Shown: positions 6,557-13,093 of the stretch, piece by piece
Layout of the letters: each line of letters begins with the position of its first letter
Numbering within the stretch: the stretch's first letter is position 1
Assembly: GCA_046261635.1 (NCBI GenBank)
Contig: JBHEOL010000151.1
Span: forward strand, 1 to 15,159
DNA from: JBHEPS01 sp046261635
GTDB lineage: Bacteria > Acidobacteriota > Thermoanaerobaculia > Gp7-AA8
Direction: 5' to 3'
Length of the DNA: 15,159 nt
Notes under the pieces: generated by a model
What the model was told of the DNA's origin: nothing
Seen by the model: the letters and a program-made list of their open reading frames with translations, nothing else
Database searches by the model: none
Made by a program: the position numbers and the translations under genes

Positions 6557-6690
6557 GAGGCTAGGGGCTAGGGGCTGGGGGCTAGGAAATGCAAAATCAA
6601 CGGCGTGAAACCAGAGCCCTGGAGCAAGAAACAAACGATCGATTGATGTTGCAGTCGCTTTTCCTAGCCCCTAGCCCCTAGTCCCTGCCT
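6555..6690. repeat. Heptad-repeat inverted element, GGGGCTA family (copy 2)
   Basis: The left arm (6555-6588) has tandem 7-nt units TAGAGGC, TAGGGGC, TAGGGGC, TGGGGGC, then TAGGAAATGCAAAATCA. The right arm (6659-6690) is the inverse, with CCTAGCCCCTAGCCCCTAG then TCCCTGCC. Read inward, both arms give roughly GGGGCTAGGGGCTAGG followed by AAA and GC. About 70 bp of unrelated spacer separates the arms. There is no coding potential. It resembles copy 7491-7635 in both arms but not in the spacer, so it looks like a small non-autonomous element with terminal inverted repeats. Confidence 0.8.
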
Positions 6691-6692
6691 TT

Positions 6693-6723
6693 AAAAAAAG
6701 CCCCGCTTCGCAGCGGGGCTTTT
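6693..6723 (-). terminator. Rho-independent terminator after rplY
   Basis: A perfect GC-rich stem AGCCCCGCT/AGCGGGGCT (6699-6707 with 6712-6720) carries a 4-nt loop and can be extended by three A:T pairs. On the minus strand a run of seven T follows (complement of 6693-6699). It lies 37 bases beyond the rplY stop and should end the prs-rplY transcript. The plus-strand T-run is only four long. Confidence 0.9.
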
Positions 6724-6759
6724 CGAACCGAATCAATCGGCGTTTTCTCGACAATCGAC

Positions 6760-7422
6760 TTACTTCTTCTCTTCTTCGTCCTCTTCGCCCTTGCCCTTCT
6801 TGATGAGCTCGGGCTCGGCGGTTTCCACTTCCTCGGTCACTTCGACGGCGACTTCGGCACGCGGCAGGCCGATCGAGACGACGACGCGCTCCGCGTCATC
6901 GAGCACTTCGATCCCCTCGGCGACCTTGATGTCACCCACGCGAACGACGTCGTGGACGGCCATGGAAGTCACATCGATCTCGAACGTGTCGGGGATCGAA
7001 CCGGGAAGCGTCTCCACGTGGAGCTCGCGAACCTGGAACTCGAGGATCCCGCCGCCGTTCTTCACACCATCGGCCAGGCCGACGAGACGGACCGGTACGC
7101 TGACCTTGACCTTCTGATCCATGATGACCCGGACGAAGTCGATGTGCTCGAGCTGACCGTTGAGCGGGTTGACCTTGACGTCCTTGATCATCGCGTGGCG
7201 TTTCTTGTCGGCGCCTTTCAGCTCCAGCAGGAAGATCGACCGGACGCCGTGCTCGCTCTTCGCGATCAGGTCGCGGATCGATTTCGAGTCGACGGTGATC
7301 GCCACCGGCTCGCGGCCGCCACCATAGACGACGGCCGGGACCTTGCCGTCTTTCCGCAGCCGCCGGGCCGCGTTCTTTCCCTGCTCTTCACGGCGGGCAA
7401 CCGATAAGGTCACTTCTGACAT
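6760..7422 (-). CDS. rplY: 50S ribosomal protein L25, long (Ctc/TL5) form
   Basis: This 220-residue protein binds 5S rRNA in the large ribosomal subunit and is of the general stress protein Ctc type. The N-terminal L25 domain (about 4-95) includes GKNAARRLRKDGKVPAVVYG and the segment VNPLNGQLEHIDFVRV. The C-terminal TL5 beta domain (about 98-190) has VPVRLVGLADGVKNGG and ETLPGSIPDTFEIDV. An acidic then Lys/Glu-rich tail (about 195-220) is typical of the long form. AAGGAG (7431-7436) lies 8 nt before ATG 7422. It is downstream of prs on the same strand, the usual prs-rplY pairing, though here separated by 213 bp holding a repeat element. A short hairpin (CGAAAA/TTTTCG, 7458-7474) in the leader could affect expression. 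Confidence 0.96.
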   Translation of the reverse strand: MSEVTLSVARREEQGKNAARRLRKDGKVPAVVYGGGREPVAITVDSKSIRDLIAKSEHGVRSIFLLELKGADKKRHAMIKDVKVNPLNGQLEHIDFVRVIMDQKVKVSVPVRLVGLADGVKNGGGILEFQVRELHVETLPGSIPDTFEIDVTSMAVHDVVRVGDIKVAEGIEVLDDAERVVVSIGLPRAEVAVEVTEEVETAEPELIKKGKGEEDEEEKK

Positions 7423-7490
7423 AGTTCAGACTCCTTGAAAACGCTCTTAACCTGGCCCGAAAAGCCGATTTTCGAGCTCAAAATTCCAAA

Positions 7491-7635
7491 GGCAGGGGCT
7501 AGGGGCTAGGGGCTGGGAAAAGCAAAATCAGGCAGTGCCCTCCAGTGGCCACCATGGGGGCGTTGGATTGCGGGGGGAGCGCGCCGTTGCCGTGGCCTTT
7601 CCTAGCCCCTAGCCCCTGGCCCCTGGTCCCTGCTT
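7491..7635. repeat. Heptad-repeat inverted element, GGGGCTA family (copy 3)
   Basis: The left arm (7491-7530) reads GGCAGGGGCTAGGGGCTAGG, continues GGCTGGGAAAAGCAAAATCA, and is built of GGGGCTA heptads. The right arm (about 7596-7635) is the inverse: CCTTTCCTAGCCCCTAGCCC then CTGGCCCCTGGTCCCTGC. Read inward, both arms begin close to GGCAGGG and end near GGGAAAAGC or AGGAAAGGC, so they form terminal inverted repeats of about 33 nt. The spacer of about 65 bp differs from that of the copy at 6555-6690. It fills most of the gap between prs and rplY and its right edge touches the prs stop codon. A stable hairpin here could attenuate read-through into rplY. Confidence 0.8.
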
Positions 7636-8583
7636 CTACCGATCCTCGAACAACGAGCTGACCGAGTCTTCCTCGTGGATCCGGCGGATTGCCTCGGCGA
7701 GGAGCCCGGCGATCGACAGCGATTCGAGGCCCGGACACTCGGCTTGTTTGTCAGCGGTCGGCATCGTGTTGGTGACGATGACGCGATCGAGTCTGGAGGA
7801 GTTGATCCGCTCGATGGCTGGACCCGAGAGTACCGCGTGGGTGCAGGCGGCCGAGATCGACGCCGCTCCCTGCTCGGCCAGCGCCTGCACCGTGTGAATC
7901 AGGGTTCCTGCAGTGTCGATGATGTCGTCGACGATGACGACGTTTCTCCCCTCGACGTCGCCGATGATGTGCATGACCTCGGTCTGGTTCTTTCCGGTCC
8001 GCCTCTTGTCGATGATGGCCAGTTGGGCACCGAGGCGCTTGGCATAGGCGCGGGCACGCTCGACGCCACCCGCATCGGGAGAGACGATCGTGCAATCCGG
8101 CATGTCGAGATTCTTCAGGTACCGGATCAGCACGGGCGCCGCAAAGAGGTGATCCACCGGGACGTTGAAGAACCCCTGAATCTGCGGAGCGTGCAGGTCC
8201 ATCGTCAGGACCCTGTTCGCCCCCGCGGCCGTGATCAGGTCGGCGACGAGTTTCGAGGTGATCGGAACCCGCGGCTTGTCCTTCCGGTCTTGCCGAGCGT
8301 AGCCGTAGTACGGGAGCACGGCCGTGATGCGGCTGGCCGACGAACGCTTGAACGCGTCGAGCATGATGAGAAGCTCGACCAGGTTGTCGTTGACCGGCGG
8401 GCAGGTCGGCTGAAGGATGAACACATCCGCGCCACGGACGTTCTCGTCGATCTGCGCGTAGCTCTCGCCGTCCGAGAAGTTGTAGAGAGAGATCTTGCCG
8501 GGAGCGACGCCGAGAATCTCACAGATCTCGGTGGCGAGGCTCGCGTGGGCGCGGCCAGAGAAGACTTTGAGTGGTCCGTACAT
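7636..8583 (-). CDS. prs: Ribose-phosphate pyrophosphokinase (PRPP synthetase)
   Basis: This 315-residue enzyme converts ribose 5-phosphate and ATP to PRPP, the precursor of nucleotides, histidine, tryptophan and NAD. It is full length for class I bacterial Prs. Visible motifs are NFSDGE (35-40), VLPYYGYARQDRK (89-101), the ATP/metal signature MDLHAPQIQGFF (128-139), SPDAGGVERA (168-177), the flexible loop KRR (193-195) and the PRPP loop VVIVDDIIDTAGT (215-227). ATG 8583 fits the family start (MYGPLKVFSGRA) but has no Shine-Dalgarno; a good -10 box lies 32 nt upstream. rplY follows on the same strand. The TAG stop coincides with the edge of the repeat element, and the C-terminus (SVSSLFEDR) appears intact. 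Confidence 0.97.
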   Translation of the reverse strand: MYGPLKVFSGRAHASLATEICEILGVAPGKISLYNFSDGESYAQIDENVRGADVFILQPTCPPVNDNLVELLIMLDAFKRSSASRITAVLPYYGYARQDRKDKPRVPITSKLVADLITAAGANRVLTMDLHAPQIQGFFNVPVDHLFAAPVLIRYLKNLDMPDCTIVSPDAGGVERARAYAKRLGAQLAIIDKRRTGKNQTEVMHIIGDVEGRNVVIVDDIIDTAGTLIHTVQALAEQGAASISAACTHAVLSGPAIERINSSRLDRVIVTNTMPTADKQAECPGLESLSIAGLLAEAIRRIHEEDSVSSLFEDR

Positions 8584-8615
8584 GGAAATCAGGAGGGAAC
8601 GTCGAATCGATGCGC

Positions 8616-8643
8616 ATTATACCCATCACGGCGCGAATGGAAA
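8616..8643 (-). promoter_or_regulatory. Predicted sigma-70-type promoter of prs
   Basis: On the minus strand a consensus TATAAT (8616-8621) lies 32 nt before the prs ATG. TTTCCA (8638-8643), four of six matches to TTGACA, lies 16 bp further upstream. The expected transcription start is near 8609, leaving a leader of about 25 nt. Confidence 0.6.
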
Positions 8644-8796
8644 ACGACGTCGAAGAGGATCTTTCCCCCCATCTCGGGCACCGCCGTTCGGTCCCGCCCA
8701 CCCTTCTGAGCGAGGTCCCCGGCCCGGTGGCTCCCTCCGATGACGGGGCCGCATGGTCGCTGCCCTGCAATACCGCCCCCTCCTCCCGCGTTCCTG

Positions 8797-8825
8797 TTGC
8801 AGTTGATGGAGGGGTTCACTAGAAT
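8797..8825 (+). promoter_or_regulatory. Predicted promoter of tRNA-Arg
   Basis: TAGAAT (8820-8825), five of six matches to TATAAT, lies 16 nt before the mature tRNA 5' end. TTGCAG (8797-8802), sharing the key TTG of the -35 box, lies exactly 17 bp upstream of it. Confidence 0.5.
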
Positions 8826-8841
8826 CCGCTCCTCACCGGGC

Positions 8842-8918
8842 GCGCCCATAGCTCAGCTGGATAGAGCGACAGCCTCCGGAGCTGTAGGTCAGAGGTTCGA
8901 ATCCTCTTGGGCGCACCA
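8842..8918 (+). tRNA. tRNA-Arg, anticodon CCG, CCA encoded
   Basis: A complete 77-nt cloverleaf: the acceptor stem GCGCCCA pairs with TGGGCGC (8842-8848 with 8908-8914). The D-arm contains AGCTCAGCTGGATAGAGC. The anticodon stem ACAGC/GCTGT encloses the loop CTCCGGA with anticodon CCG at 8876-8878, decoding CGG as arginine. The T-arm contains GGTTCGAATCC. Discriminator A8915 and a genome-encoded CCA (8916-8918) follow. There is a short variable loop and no intron. No integrase or direct repeat suggests use as an integration site. Confidence 0.97.
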
Positions 8919-9205
8919 CTCCCTTCTTCGAATCCATCCATTCCTCCCCCCCGCGACGCGTTCGGCACATGCGCCCGAGATCCGGGATCTCTCCAGATCC
9001 GGGGGGAGGGGCGAATGCCGGAGATGAATCCTCCGCCACCGGGGCGTCGTGACATCCACCCAGCGTGTGCGGCCCGTCACGAGGCTGGCGTCTCGCCATC
9101 ATGGGCGAAGTGTCCCGGCGAGGCTTAATCTTCGTGCAGGCCGGCAATTGGCCGACAGCTCCCGGATCTCATCCTCCCCATCGCGGGAGGCGGATATCCG
9201 GCCGC

Positions 9206-10984
9206 ATGCCGAACGGAGGAAGTGTGAACTTCTCGATCAAGGTCGATCCTGCGACCTGGCAGCAGTACATCTCCACTCCCATCAAGGGAAAAGCGCTTCT
9301 ACTCGACCCATTTACGAACAAGGGAACGGCTTTCACGAACCGGGAAAGGGACCAGCTCGATCTGCACGGTCTCCTTCCTCCCCGCGTGATGACCATCGAG
9401 GAGCAGCTCGAGCGGATCTACGCGAACTTCCTCGCGAAGCCCACGCCGCTCGAGAAATTCGTCTTCTTGGCGAGTCTCCACGACCGTAACGAGACGCTGT
9501 TCTTCCGTCTGGCCCATGAGCGGATCGACGAAATGATGCCGATCGTCTACACCCCGGTCGTCGGCGAGGCGTGTCAGCAGTTCTCGCACATCTACCGGCG
9601 CGGACGCGGCCTCTACGTCAGCTACGATCAGCGAAACAACATCGAGAAGGTCCTCGCGAACTACCATACGGACGCCCCCTCGGTCATCGTCGTCACCGAT
9701 GGTGAGCGCATCCTCGGGCTCGGCGATCAGGGCGCCGGCGGCATGGGAATCCCCATCGGAAAGCTCTGCCTCTACACCCTCTGCGCCGGAGTCTCTCCCT
9801 ACAGCACGCTCCCGATCACTCTCGACGTCGGCACCGACAACGAGGAGCGCCTCGCCGACCGCCTCTACGTTGGACTTCGCCACAAACGAATTCGCGGGGA
9901 TGAGTACCAGGACTTCATCGACCGTTTCGTCGCAGCCGTCCGCCGCGTCTACCCGAACGTCCTGCTGCAGTGGGAGGACTTCCTGAAGGGAAATGCGATC
10001 AAACAGCTGGACCGCTTCCGCGATCAGCTCTCGACCTTCAACGACGACATCCAGGGGACCGCCGCGGTGGTCCTCTCCGGGATCTACGGCGGGCTGCGGC
10101 TGACCGGCGCCTCGATGCGCGATCAACGCCTCGTGTTCGCGGGAGCCGGAGCTTCGGCTCACGGCATCGCCGAACTGTTCGTCGCGGCTCTGGTCGAAGG
10201 GGGCCTGTCGATCGAGGAGGCGCGGCGCCGCATCTGGACCGTCGATACCAAGGGTCTCGTCGTCGCAGACCGAACCGGACTCGAAGACTTCAAGGCGATG
10301 TTCGCACGGGATGTCACCGAGGCAGCCTCTTACGAAGCTGACGATCACTCGCGCATCACGCTCGAAGAAGTCGTGAAGAACGTCAAACCGACGATTCTCA
10401 TCGGTGTCTCGGCCACGCCTGGAACCTTCAATGAGAGCGTCGTCCGCCTCCTGGCGAAGGTCAACGAGCGGCCGATGATCTTTCCCCTGTCGAACCCCAC
10501 GTCCAAGAGCGAATGTACCGCGGAAGACGCCATCCGCTGGTCGGACGGCCGCGCCATCGTAGCGACCGGCAGCCCGTTCGATCCGGTCATCCATCAGGGA
10601 CGCCGGATCCGCATCGGTCAGTGCAACAACTCCTTCATCTTCCCGGGAGTCGGCCTCGGAGTCACCGTCTCGCAGGCCACCCACATCAGCGACGGCATGT
10701 TCCTGGCCGCCGCCCGCGCGCTCGCCGATCAGGTCACCAACGAGGACCTCGCCGAATCCGCGGTCTATCCCCAGCTCTCCCGCATTCGCGAGTGCTCCCA
10801 TGCCGTGGCCACCGCCGTGATCCGTCGCGCCGTCGCCGAGGGACACGCCGACGCAGGGATCCTCGCGAATCTCGACAAGACCGTCCGTCAGGCAATGTGG
10901 TTCCCCGAGTATCTCCCCATCCGGTATGAACCGAGGGATTCCGAGAGATCGCGCCAGGTCTACACGACGTCGATTGCGATCTGA
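9206..10984 (+). CDS. maeA: NAD-dependent malic enzyme, oxaloacetate-decarboxylating (SfcA/MaeA type)
   Basis: This enzyme of about 592 residues decarboxylates L-malate to pyruvate and CO2 with NAD(P), linking the TCA cycle to pyruvate. It aligns along its length with E. coli MaeA: GLLPPRVMTIEEQ (55-67), NETLFFRL (95-102), catalytic Tyr115 in VYTPVVG, VVTDGERILGLGDQGAGGMG (162-181), catalytic Lys186 in PIGKL, metal ligands Glu257-Asp258 (WEDF) and Asp281 (FNDDIQGTAA), and the Rossmann loop GAGASAHG (313-320). PLSNPTSKSE, ATGSPF and CNNSFIFPG follow in the C-terminal half. The start is uncertain. ATG 9206 has GGGAGG 15 nt upstream; GTG 9224 has GGAGG only 4 nt upstream. An in-frame GTG at 9065 would add 47 residues without family likeness. 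It is monocistronic, with a terminator directly downstream. Confidence 0.95.
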   Translation: MPNGGSVNFSIKVDPATWQQYISTPIKGKALLLDPFTNKGTAFTNRERDQLDLHGLLPPRVMTIEEQLERIYANFLAKPTPLEKFVFLASLHDRNETLFFRLAHERIDEMMPIVYTPVVGEACQQFSHIYRRGRGLYVSYDQRNNIEKVLANYHTDAPSVIVVTDGERILGLGDQGAGGMGIPIGKLCLYTLCAGVSPYSTLPITLDVGTDNEERLADRLYVGLRHKRIRGDEYQDFIDRFVAAVRRVYPNVLLQWEDFLKGNAIKQLDRFRDQLSTFNDDIQGTAAVVLSGIYGGLRLTGASMRDQRLVFAGAGASAHGIAELFVAALVEGGLSIEEARRRIWTVDTKGLVVADRTGLEDFKAMFARDVTEAASYEADDHSRITLEEVVKNVKPTILIGVSATPGTFNESVVRLLAKVNERPMIFPLSNPTSKSECTAEDAIRWSDGRAIVATGSPFDPVIHQGRRIRIGQCNNSFIFPGVGLGVTVSQATHISDGMFLAAARALADQVTNEDLAESAVYPQLSRIRECSHAVATAVIRRAVAEGHADAGILANLDKTVRQAMWFPEYLPIRYEPRDSERSRQVYTTSIAI

Positions 10985-11003
10985 TCATCCACCCCGATTC
11001 GAC

Positions 11004-11045
11004 GCGGGAGGCCTTCCGCTGAAGGCTTCCCGCTTTCCTTTTCCT
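11004..11045 (+). terminator. Rho-independent terminator after malic enzyme
   Basis: A 13-bp stem with one G:U pair, GCGGGAGGCCTTC (11004-11016) with GAAGGCTTCCCGC (11021-11033), carries a CGCT loop. It is followed by the T-rich tract TTTCCTTTTCC. It starts 20 bases after the malic enzyme stop. Confidence 0.85.
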
Positions 11046-11290
11046 CTCCCTGGTTCGCCCCTCGCGGTCCCGCAAGCGGATCGATTGGGTCTCCCTCACC
11101 TTTTGCATTTGGTAAGGGTTACCGCAGTTTGGCGTAAAGCGTTGAGGAAGCGTGGATGTAAGCGGTTAACCCACACGAAACAAAAAGGATATATATCCCT
11201 TTTTTCCTCGGTTTCCGACCTTTTCCTGCCTACAATTTCGTCATCGGCTTTGCGCTCGACGCAGGGACGAATTCTCGCAGGGAGGAAAGA
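11046..11290 (+). promoter_or_regulatory. AT-richer upstream region of the XRE regulator with a 12-bp palindrome
   Basis: This gene-free stretch is visibly richer in A/T than the rest of the window. It holds the perfect palindrome GGATATATATCC (11187-11198), flanked by AAAAA on the left and CTTTTTT on the right, so the symmetry extends to about 11182-11205. The converging motifs GGGTTA (11116-11121) and TAACCC (11167-11172) form a wider inverted pair. TACAAT (11231-11236) is a possible -10 box, 54 nt before the regulator ATG, but lacks a clear -35. The palindrome is a candidate operator, possibly for the regulator itself (inference). Confidence 0.45.
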
Positions 11291-11710
11291 ATGGAGATCG
11301 GAGCACGCATCAGGGACGTTCGACACCGCCGGCACCTTTCGCTTCAGCAGGTCGCCACGAGGGCAGGAATCAGCGCCGCCACGCTCTCCCGGATCGAGAC
11401 CGGCAAGCAGTCACTCGATGTCGTCCTGTTTCTCCGACTGGCCGGGATCCTCGAGCTCCCCCCGTCCGCATTGCTCGAGCCGCCCATGCAGGCCGACGCA
11501 ATCGACCGCCTTCGCCGCGCCCTCGCGACCCTCGCACCGGAACAGCGAACCGCGCTTTGGAACGCCCTGGCTCTCGAAAGATCGGGCTCGTCCCTCGGGA
11601 GTGAGGCCCTTCCGGAGCGGCTGGCCGAGCTGCTCGCCCAGATCGAGCTCTTCCGCGCCGAGCTGGAGTCGATGAGGGGCTCTGAAGCGCCCAAAGTGGT
11701 GCATGGCTGA
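11291..11710 (+). CDS. XRE-family helix-turn-helix transcriptional regulator
   Basis: This 139-residue DNA-binding protein has an N-terminal Cro/C1-type HTH at about residues 4-60. IGARIRDVRHRRHLSLQQVA leads into the recognition region AGISAATLSRIETGKQ (25-40), followed by the SLDVVLFLRLAGIL helix. The rest (about 68-139) is a helical Leu/Ala/Glu-rich region, including LPERLAELLAQIELFRAELE, that could form a coiled coil for dimerisation. I recognise no ligand domain. ATG 11291 has an excellent GGAGG 5 nt upstream (11281-11285). The AT-rich leader with a 12-bp palindrome about 90 bp upstream would suit autoregulation. A DUF2188-like gene follows 83 bp downstream on the same strand. No phage or toxin genes are adjacent, so the target is unknown. 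Confidence 0.92.
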   Translation: MEIGARIRDVRHRRHLSLQQVATRAGISAATLSRIETGKQSLDVVLFLRLAGILELPPSALLEPPMQADAIDRLRRALATLAPEQRTALWNALALERSGSSLGSEALPERLAELLAQIELFRAELESMRGSEAPKVVHG

Positions 11711-11712
11711 GC

Positions 11713-11741
11713 TTGCCCGGCTCGCTTTCAAGCGTTACATT
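11713..11741 (+). promoter_or_regulatory. Candidate promoter of the DUF2188-like gene
   Basis: TTGCCC (11713-11718) and TACATT (11736-11741) each match four of six consensus positions and are separated by exactly 17 bp, about 52 nt before the ATG at 11794. The match is moderate and unproven; the gene could also be read from the upstream regulator's promoter. Confidence 0.35.
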
Positions 11742-11793
11742 GGATCAAGCGAACGAACGACCAAATTCAACACACCGGATCGGAGGGGAACCA

Positions 11794-12003
11794 ATGTCAA
11801 GACATGGTGTCCATGTGATCCGGGACGACGACCGCTGGTGGGTGTTGAGAGAGGGTGAGGACGGCGTCCCTCCCCCGGCCTATCGTCGGCTGCGCGAAGC
11901 CCTCCGCCTCGGCAAGGCGATCGCGCGGCTCTCTCAGACCGAGCTCACGGTTTACGACGAGCAAGGGCGCGTCCGCCACTGGAGCGACTACCGCGAGGCC
12001 TGA
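11794..12003 (+). CDS. Small DUF2188-like protein
   Basis: This 69-residue soluble protein has the pattern of DUF2188. HVIRDDDRWWVLREGE forms an opening beta hairpin, a helix (YRRLREALRLGKAIARLSQ) carries the usual alanine/arginine-rich segment, and ELTVYDEQGRVRHWSDY forms the closing strand with the family-like D-x-x-G-R-h-R pattern. The family has no established function. ATG 11794 is chosen because GGAGGGG lies just upstream (11782-11788); the frame is open to 11713, but that part is unlike the family. Its 3' end overlaps the convergent gene on the other strand by 16 bp. It may be co-transcribed with the XRE regulator 83 bp upstream. Confidence 0.8.
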   Translation: MSRHGVHVIRDDDRWWVLREGEDGVPPPAYRRLREALRLGKAIARLSQTELTVYDEQGRVRHWSDYREA

Positions 12004-12530
12004 TCGCTGGGAGCTCTCCGCAGACTCCACCAGAGCACGAACGCGGCCGCCCAGGCCCCGATAATCTGGTATCCCTGCCAGAACACGAACCAGAGATTCG
12101 TCTCGAGGGTCCCGTAGCGTTCTCCCGTCCATCGGCTCAACTGCACCGCCAGGGTCGAGTGAATCCCCGCAAGGACGGCGAGAAAGTGGATCAACCCCAG
12201 CAGAGCGATGGCGAGCGCGAGCCTCGCGAGTCCCCTTCCCCGGAACCCGCGCGCGTCCCAACCCCACAGGCCAAGCAACAGTGCGAAGTTCGAGGTCACG
12301 ACGGCCATCGGTACGCGCCCCCTCGCCGCGGGAAACTCGACCGGCCCGATGAGGAGCTCATTGCGGTCGGCGAGAATGAGCAGCCCTCCGGCGCCCTCGC
12401 CGGGAAGGGTCGCTCTCACCACCGAGCCGAGCGCCTGATGCCACACCCCCGCCCCGACGATCCAGAGCGCCACCCCGAGGGTGAAGGCCAGCGCGACTCT
12501 AAGCGATCGCGGGATCCGGTGTGCGGCCAA
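11988..12530 (-). CDS. Probable exosortase H-associated membrane protein
   Basis: This 180-residue integral membrane protein follows exosortase H directly on the same strand. Hydrophobic segments lie at about residues 10-30, 78-92, 100-123 and 148-168. Between the first two is an extracytoplasmic stretch (about 33-72) containing GEGAGGLLILADRNELLIGP. A membrane protein with a conserved partner position is known next to some exosortase H genes. I assign the name from position and topology, not from a motif I can prove. The start is uncertain: the earliest in-frame candidate is TTG at 12530, overlapping xrtH by 32 bp. The next useful start lies inside the first hydrophobic segment. The stop falls inside the convergent DUF2188-like gene. 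Confidence 0.65.
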   Translation of the reverse strand: MAAHRIPRSLRVALAFTLGVALWIVGAGVWHQALGSVVRATLPGEGAGGLLILADRNELLIGPVEFPAARGRVPMAVVTSNFALLLGLWGWDARGFRGRGLARLALAIALLGLIHFLAVLAGIHSTLAVQLSRWTGERYGTLETNLWFVFWQGYQIIGAWAAAFVLWWSLRRAPSDQASR

Positions 12531-13002
12531 ACCGTGAGCTCCAGTACACGAACATCGCGATCGTCAGCAGGAAAATCACTCCCTGCCAGATCGTGACGTG
12601 GAACGTCTCGAACAGGTGCGGATAATCGCGCCCGAGAATGTAGAGACTGGCCACCCGGACCAGATTGATCCCTTCGATCAGCGCGATTCCCGCGACGATC
12701 CCGGCGAGCTTCTGCTTCCAGCCGGCCGGAAAGGCAAGGATGGCCGCTACGAGCAGGAGGACTGCTTCGAGGCCGTTACAGCCGTTCTTGATATCGACGG
12801 CGAACGTCGCCGAGCGAAGCATCGTCCCGTCGCGCTCGACTGGCTCTCCGATGGCGTTCAGGAGGACGCCAGAGGCCGCAGTAACTCCCTTGGAAAAGGG
12901 CGTGACCACCGCCCTGTCGACGGGTTTGAGGGCGACCGCCACGTACGAGACGACGATGATGACTACGAATTTGAGGAGAAACAGCGAACGGGCACGATTC
13001 AC
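12499..13002 (-). CDS. xrtH: Exosortase H (XrtH-type transpeptidase/protease)
   Basis: This 167-residue inner-membrane protein is a short exosortase. Exosortases cut C-terminal sorting signals (PEP-CTERM-like; IPTLxxWG-type for XrtH) and help export surface or matrix proteins. The catalytic triad is visible: Cys75 in NGCNGLEA, Arg116 in NLVRVASLY and His135 in FETFHVTIWQ. Each is at or near the edge of a hydrophobic segment (about 8-25, 80-93, 98-112 and 139-154). The short length and lack of an extra C-terminal domain match XrtH rather than XrtA. The start codon is GTG at 13002 with no strong Shine-Dalgarno. A membrane protein overlaps its 3' end by 32 bp. No substrate with a complete C-terminal sorting signal is present in the window. 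Confidence 0.88.
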   Translation of the reverse strand: MNRARSLFLLKFVVIIVVSYVAVALKPVDRAVVTPFSKGVTAASGVLLNAIGEPVERDGTMLRSATFAVDIKNGCNGLEAVLLLVAAILAFPAGWKQKLAGIVAGIALIEGINLVRVASLYILGRDYPHLFETFHVTIWQGVIFLLTIAMFVYWSSRFGRTPDPAIA

Positions 13003-13093
13003 CCGGCCGATTGTACTGGATCAGTGTCCAATCGCCCGTCGCTTTGGCGGATTCTGTTTCTTGCCGCGTTCTTTCGGGACGACCCGGACGGGC

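Noticed and set aside
5657..6571. A 304-codon plus-strand open frame over the AhpD-like and TlpA genes
   Set aside because: It has low-complexity shadow composition and lies opposite two recognisable minus-strand proteins. It is not evidence against the selenoprotein reading.
6302..6634. AhpD-like gene as a truncated 110-residue protein starting at TTG 6634
   Set aside because: The first 30 residues come from the repeat element, and the TGA falls on the catalytic Cys position with homology continuing past it.
6555..7635. CRISPR array or tandem satellite
   Set aside because: The repeat units are 7 nt, contiguous, and arranged as inverted arms with one spacer. There are no regular spacers and no cas genes.
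8590..8822. Plus-strand AGGAGGGA followed by a short open frame from 8608
   Set aside because: The predicted peptide has no domain character and overlaps the prs and tRNA promoters; the purine run is probably chance.
8842..9205. Integrative element attached at tRNA-Arg
   Set aside because: There is no integrase, no repeated tRNA 3' end in the window, and housekeeping genes lie on both sides. The 287-bp gap after the tRNA shows only small palindromes (8977-8991, 9191-9200).
9299..10846. A 515-codon open frame antisense to the malic enzyme
   Set aside because: It is a codon-bias shadow of the highly GC-rich maeA gene, rich in Asp, Glu, Arg and Val with no recognisable motif. The plus strand encodes an unmistakable malic enzyme.
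13003..13093. Terminator between the cNMP-binding gene and xrtH
   Set aside because: Only a 4-bp CGGG/CCCG stem with no T-tract is present, which is too weak to call.
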